DNA of 64,000 nt, from positions 1-64,000 of the forward strand of contig SCSX01000047.1 in the NCBI GenBank assembly GCA_004297825.1, written 5' to 3'. Shown here piece by piece: positions 51,689 to 60,134 of this stretch. The translations under genes were made by a program, and so were the position numbers. The DNA comes from Spirochaetota bacterium (lineage in GTDB: Bacteria > Spirochaetota > UBA4802 > UBA5368). How positions within the stretch are numbered: position 1 is the first letter of the stretch; every line of letters begins with the position of its first letter. Below the pieces are notes generated by a model. That model saw nothing but the letters and a program-made list of their open reading frames with translations. It was not told the origin of the DNA and ran no database searches.

Positions 51689-52168
51689 ATGCTTCGCACT
51701 TCTATAAACATGAGCCACATCGTCTTCGTGAATATTGCCCTTGCCGCGGCAAAGCTCAAAACAAGCCGCCAGGCGGTCGTCATCATGCTCCTGAAGCGCG
51801 TTTTGCGCGATATTGATCGGTTTCAGGGAGGGTTTACTTTGGTGAAGTATCAGCCCCGTGATCCTCTGAAGCGCTGGCATTGTTTTCCTATTTGCTTCAG
51901 GAAGAATGAGAATGAGTTTGCGTCGGATTTCCGTAAGTTGAGCCGGTTCTCGGTCGCGCATCTGGTAGCCATTGCGACGAAGCGCTACCTGCACGAGCTG
52001 CTGCACGATTCAGCTGGAAGGCATAATTATGTTCGGTTCCCCCATTATGCCATCGGCCAGAGGAGCACAGGGGGCATACTGTGCTGGGAATTCTACTGGG
52101 GGGACACCGAAAACCACCCGGAAAGAGCCTCACCCACGAAAATACTCCGCCGCACCGCCTCACATTAA
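51689..52168 (+). CDS. Unknown 159-residue protein, family copy 2
   Basis: ATG at 51689 with GGAGG seven bases upstream. It has the same length as the protein at 37790 and aligns throughout: MLRTSINM, RFQGGFTLVKYQ, LSRFSV, ATKRYL, AIGQR, GILCWEFYWGD and a shared ending (K)ILRRTAS. The function is unknown. A charged N-terminal half with helices and a C-terminal aromatic patch suggest a compact binding protein. It lies beside tRNA-Gly and a set of hairpins. DNA similarity with copy 1 extends some 75 bases upstream of the start. Confidence 0.8.
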   Translation: MLRTSINMSHIVFVNIALAAAKLKTSRQAVVIMLLKRVLRDIDRFQGGFTLVKYQPRDPLKRWHCFPICFRKNENEFASDFRKLSRFSVAHLVAIATKRYLHELLHDSAGRHNYVRFPHYAIGQRSTGGILCWEFYWGDTENHPERASPTKILRRTASH

Positions 52169-52237
52169 GCATCTCAGTTACGCGCGCACACCAAACCAAG
52201 GCAGAGGTATGCCTATGCACGCCCATCTTCCCGGAAA

Positions 52238-52264
52238 ATGTCACACTCTAAGCCGGTGTGACAT
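52238..52264 (+). terminator. Hairpin after family copy 2
   Basis: ATGTCACAC (52238-52246) pairs perfectly with GTGTGACAT (52256-52264), 69 bases after the stop codon. Only a CTTT follows, so its strength as a terminator is doubtful. Confidence 0.4.
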
Positions 52265-52303
52265 CTTTCGGAAAAACAGCAGATTTAGAAATTTTTCCAG
52301 AAA

Positions 52304-52349
52304 TATGCCTGTGAAGGCGCGGAAGCGTTTCCGCGCCTTCACAGGCATA
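52304..52349. repeat. Perfect palindrome, 21-bp arms and 4-base loop
   Basis: The arms are 52304-52324 and 52329-52349. It has the same architecture and a nearly identical core (TGAAGGCGCGGA) as the palindrome at 7317. It lies in the 603-base gap before mraZ. A further 9-bp inverted repeat, GGGCCGGCG/CGCCGGCCC, is at 52475-52483 and 52526-52534. I see no gene in this gap. Confidence 0.85.
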
Positions 52350-52677
52350 ACAATGCATGGCGAGGATATCCGCGAGTGATCCCAAGCGAAGCGGGACTCT
52401 TGGCGGTGTGACCCGTAGTGTATAGTGTAATGCGCTGGAAGCGAATCGGCGTCAATGGGCGTTTGTGTTTCGGAGGGCCGGCGCGTACCCCGGCGAGGCG
52501 TTCGATGCGGGCCGATACGCTCGTCCGCCGGCCCGTAATATCGGACCCCCCGGTCGCTGCCGTGTGACCGTCTGCCGCCCGTTTTCCCGCACGTGAAACC
52601 GGTCACCGCCGATTTCGGGAAAATGGAAGGAAATTAATGATTAACAGGCCAATTACCCCTATATAGGCGTTTTTTTC

Positions 52678-52722
52678 TTGACAGTTATGTCTCATTGTGT
52701 TTCTCTGTGGGGAAAAGTGGGG
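52678..52722 (+). promoter_or_regulatory. Promoter and MraZ boxes of the division/cell-wall cluster
   Basis: A -35 TTGACA (52678-52683) is followed by an unclear -10. Two TGGGG boxes at 52708-52712 and 52718-52722 are spaced exactly 10 bases apart. MraZ of Escherichia coli and other bacteria binds TGGGN repeats with this period, so autoregulation of the cluster is likely. Confidence 0.65.
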
Positions 52723-52771
52723 ATTCGTGTTGAATTGTGTCGAGTTGAGGCCGAAATAGGGGGGTTTCCGC

Positions 52772-53209
52772 ATGTTCATGGGTGAATTTCGCCCATCTAT
52801 CGATGAAAAGGGGCGAATCGCGATCCCCGTGAGGCTGCGCAAGGCCTTCGGGGAGGAGCGCATCGTCAATACCCTCATCCTCACCCACGGCTTCGATAAG
52901 TGCATCATGGCCTTCCGGCAGGACGACTGGCGCGAGTTCGTCGAGACCAGGCTCGTGCCCCTCTCGCAGGCGGACCCCAAGAACCGGATGCGCCTGCGCT
53001 TCCTCATGGGCGGCGCCGCCGACTGCGAGCTCGACCGGCAGGGAAGGATCATCATCCCCCAGCACCTGAAGGAATACGCGGAAATCGGGAGCGAGGTGAT
53101 CATCCTGGGGCTTTACAACAGGGTAGAGATATGGGCGAGCGACTTGTACGCCCGCTACAGGCCGGACGGCGAGTCCCTGAACTCGTTCGCCGGGGAGCTG
53201 GGGTTTTAA
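52772..53209 (+). CDS. mraZ: Transcriptional regulator MraZ
   Basis: A 145-residue protein with two SpoVT-AbrB-type swapped-hairpin domains. MGEFRPSIDEKGRIAIPVRLRKAFG starts the first, and the second has DCELDRQGRIIIPQHLKEYAEIG. MraZ forms a ring-shaped oligomer and controls its own cluster through TGGGN boxes, which are present at 52708 and 52718. It opens the cluster, 15 bases before rsmH. Confidence 0.96.
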   Translation: MFMGEFRPSIDEKGRIAIPVRLRKAFGEERIVNTLILTHGFDKCIMAFRQDDWREFVETRLVPLSQADPKNRMRLRFLMGGAADCELDRQGRIIIPQHLKEYAEIGSEVIILGLYNRVEIWASDLYARYRPDGESLNSFAGELGF

Positions 53210-53224
53210 GGGGTCCGATATTCA

Positions 53225-54196
53225 ATGCGACATAACGAGGACATCTCCCGCGAGGATTTCGCCCATCGGCCGGTGATGCTGGACGAGGTGCTCGAGTTCG
53301 CGCGCGGGGCCTCCGGCGGCGACATGCTCGTCGACTGCACGGTGGGCGAGGGCGGGCATTCCCAGGCGCTCCTTGAAAACTTTCCCGGTATCGCCCTCAC
53401 CGGTTTCGAGCGCGATGCGCAGATACTCGAGGTCGCGCGTCCAAGGCTGGAGCCCCTGGGTTCTGTGACGCTTATCAACGACAATTTCGCGCACGTATCG
53501 AGCCACCTGGAGGGCGCACGGGGGCGGGTGCGGCTCTTCCTGTATGATTTCGGCATATCGTCGTACCATTTCGACCGCAGCGGCAGGGGATTCAGCTTCC
53601 GCGACGACGAGCCGCTCGACATGCGGCTGGACGACTCCTGCGAACGCGACGCGGCACAGCTCGTGAATACCCTCCCGGAAAAAGAATTGACAGAAATCAT
53701 CCAGGTGTATGGTGAGGAGCGCTGGGCCCGGCGCATCGCGAGGGCGATCATCCGGGAGCGCAACAGCAAGCTCATCCGCACCAGCAAAGAGCTCGCGCAG
53801 ATCGTCGTGGGGGCCATTCCGGCGCGCTACCGGGTGAAGAACATTCACCCGGCGACCCGCGTGTTCCAGGCCCTGCGCATTGTCGTGAACGACGAGCTCG
53901 AAGCGATCCGCACCACCCTGGGCGAGGCCGTAAGCCTCCTGGCCCCCGGCGGGCGGATAATCGCCATCTCCTTCCATTCGCTCGAGGACCGTATCGTCAA
54001 GACCGAGTTCCGGCGCATGGCCCGGGGGTGCGTGTGCGGCAACGAGCCGCCGCGCTGCGCATGCACCGTGGCCCCCATGATATCGATCCTGACCAAAAGG
54101 CCGCTGGTTCCGGGCGAAGCGGAGACGGCGGAGAACAAGCGCGCGCGCAGCGCGAAAATGAGGGTGTGCGAGAAATTGCCGCATCCGGGGGCGTAG
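53225..54196 (+). CDS. rsmH: 16S rRNA m4C1402 methyltransferase RsmH
   Basis: A 323-residue AdoMet-dependent methyltransferase. HRPVMLDEVLEF, DCTVGEGGHSQALLENFPG and the family end segment KIRRMRVCEKL-like (here SAKMRVCEKL) are characteristic; ISFHSLEDRIVK lies before it. It modifies C1402 in the ribosomal P site. It follows mraZ and precedes ftsL as usual. Confidence 0.96.
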   Translation: MRHNEDISREDFAHRPVMLDEVLEFARGASGGDMLVDCTVGEGGHSQALLENFPGIALTGFERDAQILEVARPRLEPLGSVTLINDNFAHVSSHLEGARGRVRLFLYDFGISSYHFDRSGRGFSFRDDEPLDMRLDDSCERDAAQLVNTLPEKELTEIIQVYGEERWARRIARAIIRERNSKLIRTSKELAQIVVGAIPARYRVKNIHPATRVFQALRIVVNDELEAIRTTLGEAVSLLAPGGRIIAISFHSLEDRIVKTEFRRMARGCVCGNEPPRCACTVAPMISILTKRPLVPGEAETAENKRARSAKMRVCEKLPHPGA

Positions 54197-54216
54197 CGGA
54201 GGATATATATCCTCCG
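54197..54216. repeat. 20-bp perfect palindrome at the rsmH-ftsL junction
   Basis: CGGAGGATATATATCCTCCG starts at the rsmH stop codon and includes a Shine-Dalgarno-like GGAGG. In RNA it would form a strong hairpin about 36 bases before the ftsL start. Confidence 0.6.
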
Positions 54217-54252
54217 GTTCAGGAGAATGCGCATCCCCCCGGGAGTCGGGAT

Positions 54253-54534
54253 TTGACGGAGGCCGTTACGAGATATATAGGAATAGTCGTTACCATCATT
54301 GTCTTCGTGGTGCTGTACGTGTGGCAGAACATCGAGGTGATGAAGATGAAGATGGAATACCGGAGGGGCGTACGGATCGAGAAGCAGCTCGTCAAGGAAA
54401 ACGACCGCCTGCATTACGAGATAGAGCGGATGCGCAGACTCGACAGGATAGAGAAATACGCGCAGGGGGCGGGGCTCAGGTACCTGGGTCCCCAGGATTT
54501 CGACGTGATCACCGTGAAGCAGAAAGGGAAATGA
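54253..54534 (+). CDS. ftsL: FtsL-like cell division protein
   Basis: A 93-residue bitopic protein. A short cytoplasmic start is followed by one membrane helix (about 8-27, YIGIVVTIIVFVVLYVWQNI) and a coiled coil with leucine-like periodicity. GLRYLGPQDFDVI at the end is typical of FtsL/DivIC partners. It recruits FtsQ and FtsB and helps activate septal synthesis. The start is a TTG with GGGAG seven bases upstream; no ATG gives a frame that keeps the helix. The next gene is murE, not ftsI. Confidence 0.8.
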   Translation: MTEAVTRYIGIVVTIIVFVVLYVWQNIEVMKMKMEYRRGVRIEKQLVKENDRLHYEIERMRRLDRIEKYAQGAGLRYLGPQDFDVITVKQKGK

Positions 54535-56066
54535 CAGGGAAAAATCAAATTGCGCCCGTTGACCTGGATGCGCTGCTGGAGCGCTGCGGCGGCATGGTCC
54601 TGCGCGCGGACTGCGGCGCGGACCGGATAATTTCTTCCATAGAGTATAATTCCTCGAAGGTGCAGCCGGGCTCCCTCTTCGCCGCCATCCAGGGATTTCA
54701 GAGCGACGGCCACGCGTACGTCGAGGACGCTATCGGGCGCGGCGCGGCTGCGGTGCTCGTGTCGGCCTCGCGTGCGACGGAGTTTGCCCGCACGGGGGGA
54801 CGCGGGGTTGCGCTCCTTCTAGCCGAGAACACGCGGGCGGGATTGTCGCGCCTTTCGGCCGCGTTCTGCGGCTTTCCCGCCCGGGGGCTCACGGTGATCG
54901 GGATCACCGGCACAAACGGGAAGACCTCCATCACCTATATGCTCGAATCGATCTGCCGGGAGGCGGGCCGCGTCCCCGGGGTGATCGGCACCGTCGATTA
55001 CCGGTGGCGCGGGAAATCGGTGGCCGCCCCCAATACCACGCCGGAATCGAAGGACCTCCAGGAGCTTATCCGCGCCATGGCCGGCGACGGTGTGGACACG
55101 GTCGTCATGGAAGTTTCGTCGCACGCGCTCAAGCTCAACCGCGCGGACGATATCGAGCCCAATGTCGCGGTGTTCACCAACCTCACACGCGACCATATGG
55201 ACTTCCACCCCGATTTCGAGGACTACTTCGAAGCGAAGAAGCGGCTTTTCGCGCTCGTGCAGGCGTGCGGCAAGGAGCGGAAGGCGGGCGTGGTGAACGC
55301 GGACGACGAGTACGGCGCGCGCATCCTCTCCGGGAGCGGCGCGTATACCTACCCGGTGCACGCGCTGTCGGCGCGGGGGGAGGCGGCGTACGCGGTGGAG
55401 CCGGGGAGCATCGTCAACACGATCGAGGGCGTGCGCTACGCGCTCGCCCGCCCGGTGAAGGGGGCGGAAATCCGGCTTCGCGTGCCGGGGACCTTCCAGG
55501 TGTACAATTCGCTGTGCGCGCTGGGCGCGGCCCACGCGCTGGGCCTGCCCTGGGACGCGATCGTGCGCGGGCTCGAGAAGGTCGAATCGATCCCCGGGCG
55601 CTTCGACTGCGTGCGCTCCGGCATGGGCTTCAGCGCGATCGTCGACTATGCGCACACGGGCGATGCGCTCGAGAAGCTCCTGGAATCGGCGCGCGAGCTG
55701 GCGGCGGGGAGGCTCATCACCGTGTTCGGGTGCGGCGGGGATCGCGACAGGACCAAGCGTCCCCTCATGGGCGATATCGCGTCACGGCTTAGCGACCGGG
55801 TCATCGTCACGAGCGACAATCCCCGCACCGAGGTGCCGGACGCGATCATCCGCGACATCCTCGCGGGAATCACGGGAAAGAATTTCGAGATCGAGCCGGA
55901 CCGTGAAAAGGCGATACGGGAAGCGATCTTCATGGCGCGCCCGGGCGACCTGGTCGTGATCGCCGGCAAGGGCCACGAGGACTACCAGATCACGGGTACC
56001 GTTAAGCGCCATTTCGACGACCGCGAGATCGCGCGCGCGTTCATGCGCGAGAGGGAGGCGGGATGA
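54531..56066 (+). CDS. murE: UDP-MurNAc-tripeptide synthetase MurE
   Basis: A 511-residue Mur ligase. The ATP loop is GITGTNGKTSITYML; the substrate-specificity region reads SDNPRTEVPDAI. The DNPR form is associated with meso-diaminopimelate addition, unlike the lysine enzymes. The ATG overlaps the ftsL stop. It adds the third residue of the stem peptide in the cytoplasm. Confidence 0.96.
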   Translation: MTGKNQIAPVDLDALLERCGGMVLRADCGADRIISSIEYNSSKVQPGSLFAAIQGFQSDGHAYVEDAIGRGAAAVLVSASRATEFARTGGRGVALLLAENTRAGLSRLSAAFCGFPARGLTVIGITGTNGKTSITYMLESICREAGRVPGVIGTVDYRWRGKSVAAPNTTPESKDLQELIRAMAGDGVDTVVMEVSSHALKLNRADDIEPNVAVFTNLTRDHMDFHPDFEDYFEAKKRLFALVQACGKERKAGVVNADDEYGARILSGSGAYTYPVHALSARGEAAYAVEPGSIVNTIEGVRYALARPVKGAEIRLRVPGTFQVYNSLCALGAAHALGLPWDAIVRGLEKVESIPGRFDCVRSGMGFSAIVDYAHTGDALEKLLESARELAAGRLITVFGCGGDRDRTKRPLMGDIASRLSDRVIVTSDNPRTEVPDAIIRDILAGITGKNFEIEPDREKAIREAIFMARPGDLVVIAGKGHEDYQITGTVKRHFDDREIARAFMREREAG

Positions 56067-57451
56067 GGGTCCCGTTCGAATCCACCGCGGGCCGCGTCGC
56101 CGCGATGTGCGGCGGAAGGCTCGTGCAGGGCGGTGCGGACACGCGCATATCCTGCGTGAGCACCGATTCCCGCGACCCCGGCTCCGGCGGCCTGTTCGTT
56201 CCGCTCAGGGGCGAGCGCTTCGACGGGCATGAGTATATCGGCGCCCTCGCGCGCGACCATGCCGTGAACGCGTTCATGACGATGCGGGACGGGGACGATG
56301 AAACCGCGCGCATCCACGGCTGCGCCTGCATCCGCTGCGAAGATACCCTCGCCGCGCTGGGAAGGCTTGCGGCCTCGCACCGCGCGGCGCTTTCCCCGGT
56401 CGTCGCGGGGATCACCGGCACTAACGGCAAGACCACCACGAAGGAAATGCTCTGGGCGCTCCTGGACGAGAACGAGAGCTGCCTCAAGAACGAGAAAAAC
56501 TACAACAACGAGATCGGCGTGCCGTGCACGCTCCTGGGACTTGCCCCCCGGCACCGGCACGCGGTCATCGAGCTCGGGATGAACCACGCCGGCGAGATCG
56601 ACCGCCTGGCCAGGATCGTGCGGCCCGACGTCGCCCTGATCACCAACGTGGGCGAGGGGCACCTGGAATTCCTGGGTAGCGTGGAGGGCGTCGCGCAGGC
56701 CAAGGCCGAGATCATGAACGGGATGCGTCCCGGTGCGAAAATATTCATCAACGCCGATTCCGCGTACGCCGACACCCTGCGCGCACGCGCCGTGGAACGG
56801 GAACTTCGCCCCGTGAGCTTCGGGCTCGCCGCGGGCGCGGACATACGGCCGGATTCGTATTCCCTTTCCACGGGCGAGATACGGCTCACGCTGGACGGGG
56901 AGGAGTACGCCGCGCCCGTCTACGGGATCCACAACGTGTACAACGCCCTGGGCGCGCTCGCGGTGGCGCGCGAGCTGGGCGTGACGTCTGCCCGGATGAA
57001 GGCGGCGCTTGCCGGGGTCCGGAACGTCGACATGCGCGGACAGGTCGTGCAGCGCGAATACACCGTCGTGAACGATACGTATAACTCGAACCCGCTTTCC
57101 TCGCGCTCCGCGCTCGCGTCCATAAAGGAAATCTTCCCCGGCGCGCGCAAGGTGGCGGTGCTTTCGGACATGAAGGAGCTCGGGGACCAGGCGCCGCGGT
57201 ACCACCGGGAGACCGGCAAGGCGGTGGCGGATAACGGGTTCGCCCTTTTGTGCACCTGGGGGGAACTCGCGCGCCATATCGCAGAGGGGGCGCGTGCGGC
57301 CGGGATGGGGAACGGCGCCGTGCACCATTTCGAAACGAAAGACGACCTGGCCGCATTCCTGGCAGAAAACGTCCGCGGGGGCGACGTGGTCCTCGTCAAG
57401 GGTTCGCGATCGATGAAGATGGAGGAGATAGCGGAGCGCTTGCTCCGTTAA
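56063..57451 (+). CDS. murF: UDP-MurNAc-tripeptide--D-Ala-D-Ala ligase MurF
   Basis: A 462-residue Mur ligase with the loop GITGTNGKTTTKEML, the MurF segment KNYNNEIGVPCTLLG and C-terminal NDTYNSNPLSSRSALASIKE. It completes the UDP-MurNAc-pentapeptide. Start and murE stop overlap by four bases. Confidence 0.97.
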   Translation: MRVPFESTAGRVAAMCGGRLVQGGADTRISCVSTDSRDPGSGGLFVPLRGERFDGHEYIGALARDHAVNAFMTMRDGDDETARIHGCACIRCEDTLAALGRLAASHRAALSPVVAGITGTNGKTTTKEMLWALLDENESCLKNEKNYNNEIGVPCTLLGLAPRHRHAVIELGMNHAGEIDRLARIVRPDVALITNVGEGHLEFLGSVEGVAQAKAEIMNGMRPGAKIFINADSAYADTLRARAVERELRPVSFGLAAGADIRPDSYSLSTGEIRLTLDGEEYAAPVYGIHNVYNALGALAVARELGVTSARMKAALAGVRNVDMRGQVVQREYTVVNDTYNSNPLSSRSALASIKEIFPGARKVAVLSDMKELGDQAPRYHRETGKAVADNGFALLCTWGELARHIAEGARAAGMGNGAVHHFETKDDLAAFLAENVRGGDVVLVKGSRSMKMEEIAERLLR

Positions 57452-57461
57452 GGGGAACGAT

Positions 57462-58547
57462 ATGTTTTATCACTTACTGCTGCCGCTCAAGGAATATCTC
57501 TCGTACCTGAGGCTCTTCAAGTACATCACGTTCCGCTCGGCCCTGGCCGCGCTCACTGCGCTCGTGATCGTGCTCATTTTCGGAAGGCTCATCATCCGCG
57601 GGCTCCAGCGCCTCAAGTTCGGCGAACAGATCCGCGACCTGGGACCGGAGAGCCACAAGAGCAAGGCGGGCACGCCCACGATGGGGGGCGTCATCATCCT
57701 GGGGGCCGTGCTCGCGTCGATCCTCCTGTGGGGGAATTTTTCGAGCCATTACCTGATCATCCTGATCGTGTCCACGCTCCTGCTGGGGGCGCTTGGATTC
57801 GCGGACGACTACATCAAGTCCATAAAAAAGAACAAGAACGGCGTCCCCGCGCGCATGAAGCTTCTCGTCCAGTTCCTGGTGGCGTTAGGCGCGGCCGGCG
57901 CGGTCTACCTGTACCCCTCCGCCCGCGAGCATGTGACCGACCTCTTCGTCCCCTTCATGAACGAGGCGATCCTGGACATGGGGCTCATGTGGGTTGTGTT
58001 CGCGATGATCGTCATCGTGGGCTTCTCGAACGCGGTGAACCTCACCGACGGGCTTGACGGCCTGGCAATCGGCAACATGGCAATCGTGACGGTCGTGCTG
58101 GCGATCATGTGCTATCTCTCGGGTCATTCGAGGATCGCCTCGTACCTGCGCATACCCTACATACCGGACAGCGCGGAGCTCACCGTGTTTCTTTCGGCGC
58201 TCATCGGGGCGAGCCTTGGGTTCCTCTGGTTCAATTCGAACCCGGCATCGGTCTTCATGGGGGACACGGGGGCGCTGGCCCTGGGCGGCGTCGTGGGCGT
58301 CGTGGGCATCATGATAAAGAAGGAAATATTCCTGGTGATCGTGGGCGGCGTGTTCGTGGTCGAGGCGCTCTCGGTGATCATTCAGGTGGCGTCATTCAGG
58401 CTCAGGAAAAAGCGCGTCTTCAAGATGGCGCCCATCCATCACCACTTCGAGCTCTCGGGCATGCCCGAGCAGAAGGTGGTGGTGTGCATGTGGATACTCG
58501 GAATCGTGCTCGCGATCCTGGGATTAAGCTCGTTGAAGATATTGTAG
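57462..58547 (+). CDS. mraY: Phospho-MurNAc-pentapeptide-transferase MraY
   Basis: A 361-residue membrane enzyme with about ten helices making lipid I. Conserved motifs are GTPTMGG, FADDYIKSIKKNKNG, NLTDGLDGLAIG, FMGDTGALALGG and APIHHHFELSG. AAGGGG precedes the ATG. A repeat element lies directly behind it. Confidence 0.97.
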   Translation: MFYHLLLPLKEYLSYLRLFKYITFRSALAALTALVIVLIFGRLIIRGLQRLKFGEQIRDLGPESHKSKAGTPTMGGVIILGAVLASILLWGNFSSHYLIILIVSTLLLGALGFADDYIKSIKKNKNGVPARMKLLVQFLVALGAAGAVYLYPSAREHVTDLFVPFMNEAILDMGLMWVVFAMIVIVGFSNAVNLTDGLDGLAIGNMAIVTVVLAIMCYLSGHSRIASYLRIPYIPDSAELTVFLSALIGASLGFLWFNSNPASVFMGDTGALALGGVVGVVGIMIKKEIFLVIVGGVFVVEALSVIIQVASFRLRKKRVFKMAPIHHHFELSGMPEQKVVVCMWILGIVLAILGLSSLKIL

Positions 58548-58635
58548 ACCCCCGCACCCCCGGAGGGGGCAAGGAGGAGGCGGATGTTGGTAAATCCGTA
58601 TATGGGGTAAATAAAGTAAAGGGGTGTCTCATAAC

Positions 58636-58713
58636 GCCCCCCAACCCCCCAAAGGGGGGCTTTAACAAACCGGAAGGCGATAAACAAGTCCCCCTCCGGG
58701 GGATTTAGGGGGC
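58636..58713 (+). repeat. Palindromic repeat inside the cell-wall cluster (copy C)
   Basis: Two G/C-block hairpins (CCCCCCAAAGGGGGG, and the block at 58689-58713 with CCCCCTCCGGGGG) are joined by a short spacer. The second block and its flank GATTTAGGGGGC are the same as in copies A and B, whereas the spacer is different and shorter. A half-copy (CCCCCGGAGGGGG) lies nearby at about 58556-58568. The whole 183-base mraY-murD gap is made of this material. Confidence 0.7.
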
Positions 58714-58730
58714 TTTGGGGTCATCTTCAT

Positions 58731-60134
58731 ATGAAAAGAAAAATGAACGGACACACGGAACATACATCGGTACTCGTCGTGGGACTGGGTTACAGAACCG
58801 GGCTCGCCGCGGCGAACTTCCTGCACGCGCGCGGCAGCCGCGTGGCGGTGAGCGACGTTAAAAGCGAAAAGGATCTGGCGCCGATAACAGGAAAGCTCGC
58901 GCGCGGGGTGCGCGTGTTCGCGGGAAACCAGGATCCCTCGATCCTGGACGAGGGCTTCGACCTGCTGGTCCTCTCTCCCGGCGTGCCGCAGACGATCCCG
59001 CTCGTCGCCGATGCGCGCCGCCGGGGTATCCCGGTCATCGCCGAGATCGAGCTTGCGTACCGATACATCAGGGGGAAAATCATCGCCATCACCGGCACCG
59101 ACGGCAAGTCGACGACGACGACGCTCACCGGCCATATCCTCGCGGAGATGGGGGAGCACGCGTTCGTGGGAGGGAATATCGGCATCCCGCTCATCTCGCT
59201 CGTCGATAGGACGACCGATGAATCGGTGAGCGTGGTGGAGCTCTCGTCATTCCAGCTCGAGACCGTGGAGGAGTTCACCCCCGACGTCGCGGCCGTGCTG
59301 AACGTCACGCCCGACCACCTAGACCGCTACGACGGCATGGAGAGCTATTTCGCCGCGAAGATGCGCATCGTGAAAAACCAGGGCGTGGACGATTACCTCG
59401 TCTACAACCTGGACGACGCCAGGGTCGCCGCGTCCGCCTCCGGGGTGAACGCCCGTGCCTATTCCTTTTCGCTTTCGGACCGGCGGGCCGACGCCTATTG
59501 CGAACACGGCGCGGTGTACCTGCGCACGGGGGAACGCAGCGAGCGCGTGCTGGAAGCCTCCGCGCTCCAGATCATGGGCGTGCATAACGTCCAGAACGCG
59601 ATGGCGGCCCTGCTCATGGTGCGCGCGGTGTTCGCGAAGTCGGGCAGGGCGTTCGACGCGGCGCGCGCCGCGTCGGCCTGCGCCTCGTTCAAGGGGCTCG
59701 CGCACCGCATGGAGCGGCTCGGGGATTTTGAGGGGCGTCTCTTCATAAACGATTCAAAGGCGACGACGGTGGGCGCGGTCGAGATGGCGCTCCGGAGCCT
59801 CGCCTCGCAGGGCGTGCTCATCCTGGGAGGGCGCACCAAGGGCGACGACTATTCCAGGCTCCGCGCGGTGCTTCCCGGCAGGGTGAAGGCGCTTGTGTTC
59901 ATAGGCGAGTCGGCGGACGAGTTCGCGGAAATTTTCAAGGGGTTCGCGTGCGAAAAGGCATCGTCCATGGACGAGGCCGTCGCCCGGGCGATGAGGCTAT
60001 CGGCCCCCGGCGACGCCGTGCTCCTTTCCCCCGCGTGCGCGTCGTTCGACTGGTTCAAAAATTTCGAGGAGCGCGGCGACGCGTTCCGCGTGTCGTTCAA
60101 AAAGCTTGGGAGGGGGGAGATCGCGTGGACCTGA
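58731..60134 (+). CDS. murD: UDP-MurNAc-L-alanine--D-glutamate ligase MurD
   Basis: A 467-residue Mur ligase with VLVVGLGYRTGLAAANFL at the N-terminus, loop GTDGKSTTTTL and C-terminal NDSKATTVGAVEMAL. It adds D-Glu to UDP-MurNAc-Ala. The start codon lacks a good Shine-Dalgarno sequence; the nearest candidate, GGGG, belongs to the end of the repeat element, so the insertion may have changed translation of murD. Confidence 0.95.
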   Translation: MKRKMNGHTEHTSVLVVGLGYRTGLAAANFLHARGSRVAVSDVKSEKDLAPITGKLARGVRVFAGNQDPSILDEGFDLLVLSPGVPQTIPLVADARRRGIPVIAEIELAYRYIRGKIIAITGTDGKSTTTTLTGHILAEMGEHAFVGGNIGIPLISLVDRTTDESVSVVELSSFQLETVEEFTPDVAAVLNVTPDHLDRYDGMESYFAAKMRIVKNQGVDDYLVYNLDDARVAASASGVNARAYSFSLSDRRADAYCEHGAVYLRTGERSERVLEASALQIMGVHNVQNAMAALLMVRAVFAKSGRAFDAARAASACASFKGLAHRMERLGDFEGRLFINDSKATTVGAVEMALRSLASQGVLILGGRTKGDDYSRLRAVLPGRVKALVFIGESADEFAEIFKGFACEKASSMDEAVARAMRLSAPGDAVLLSPACASFDWFKNFEERGDAFRVSFKKLGRGEIAWT

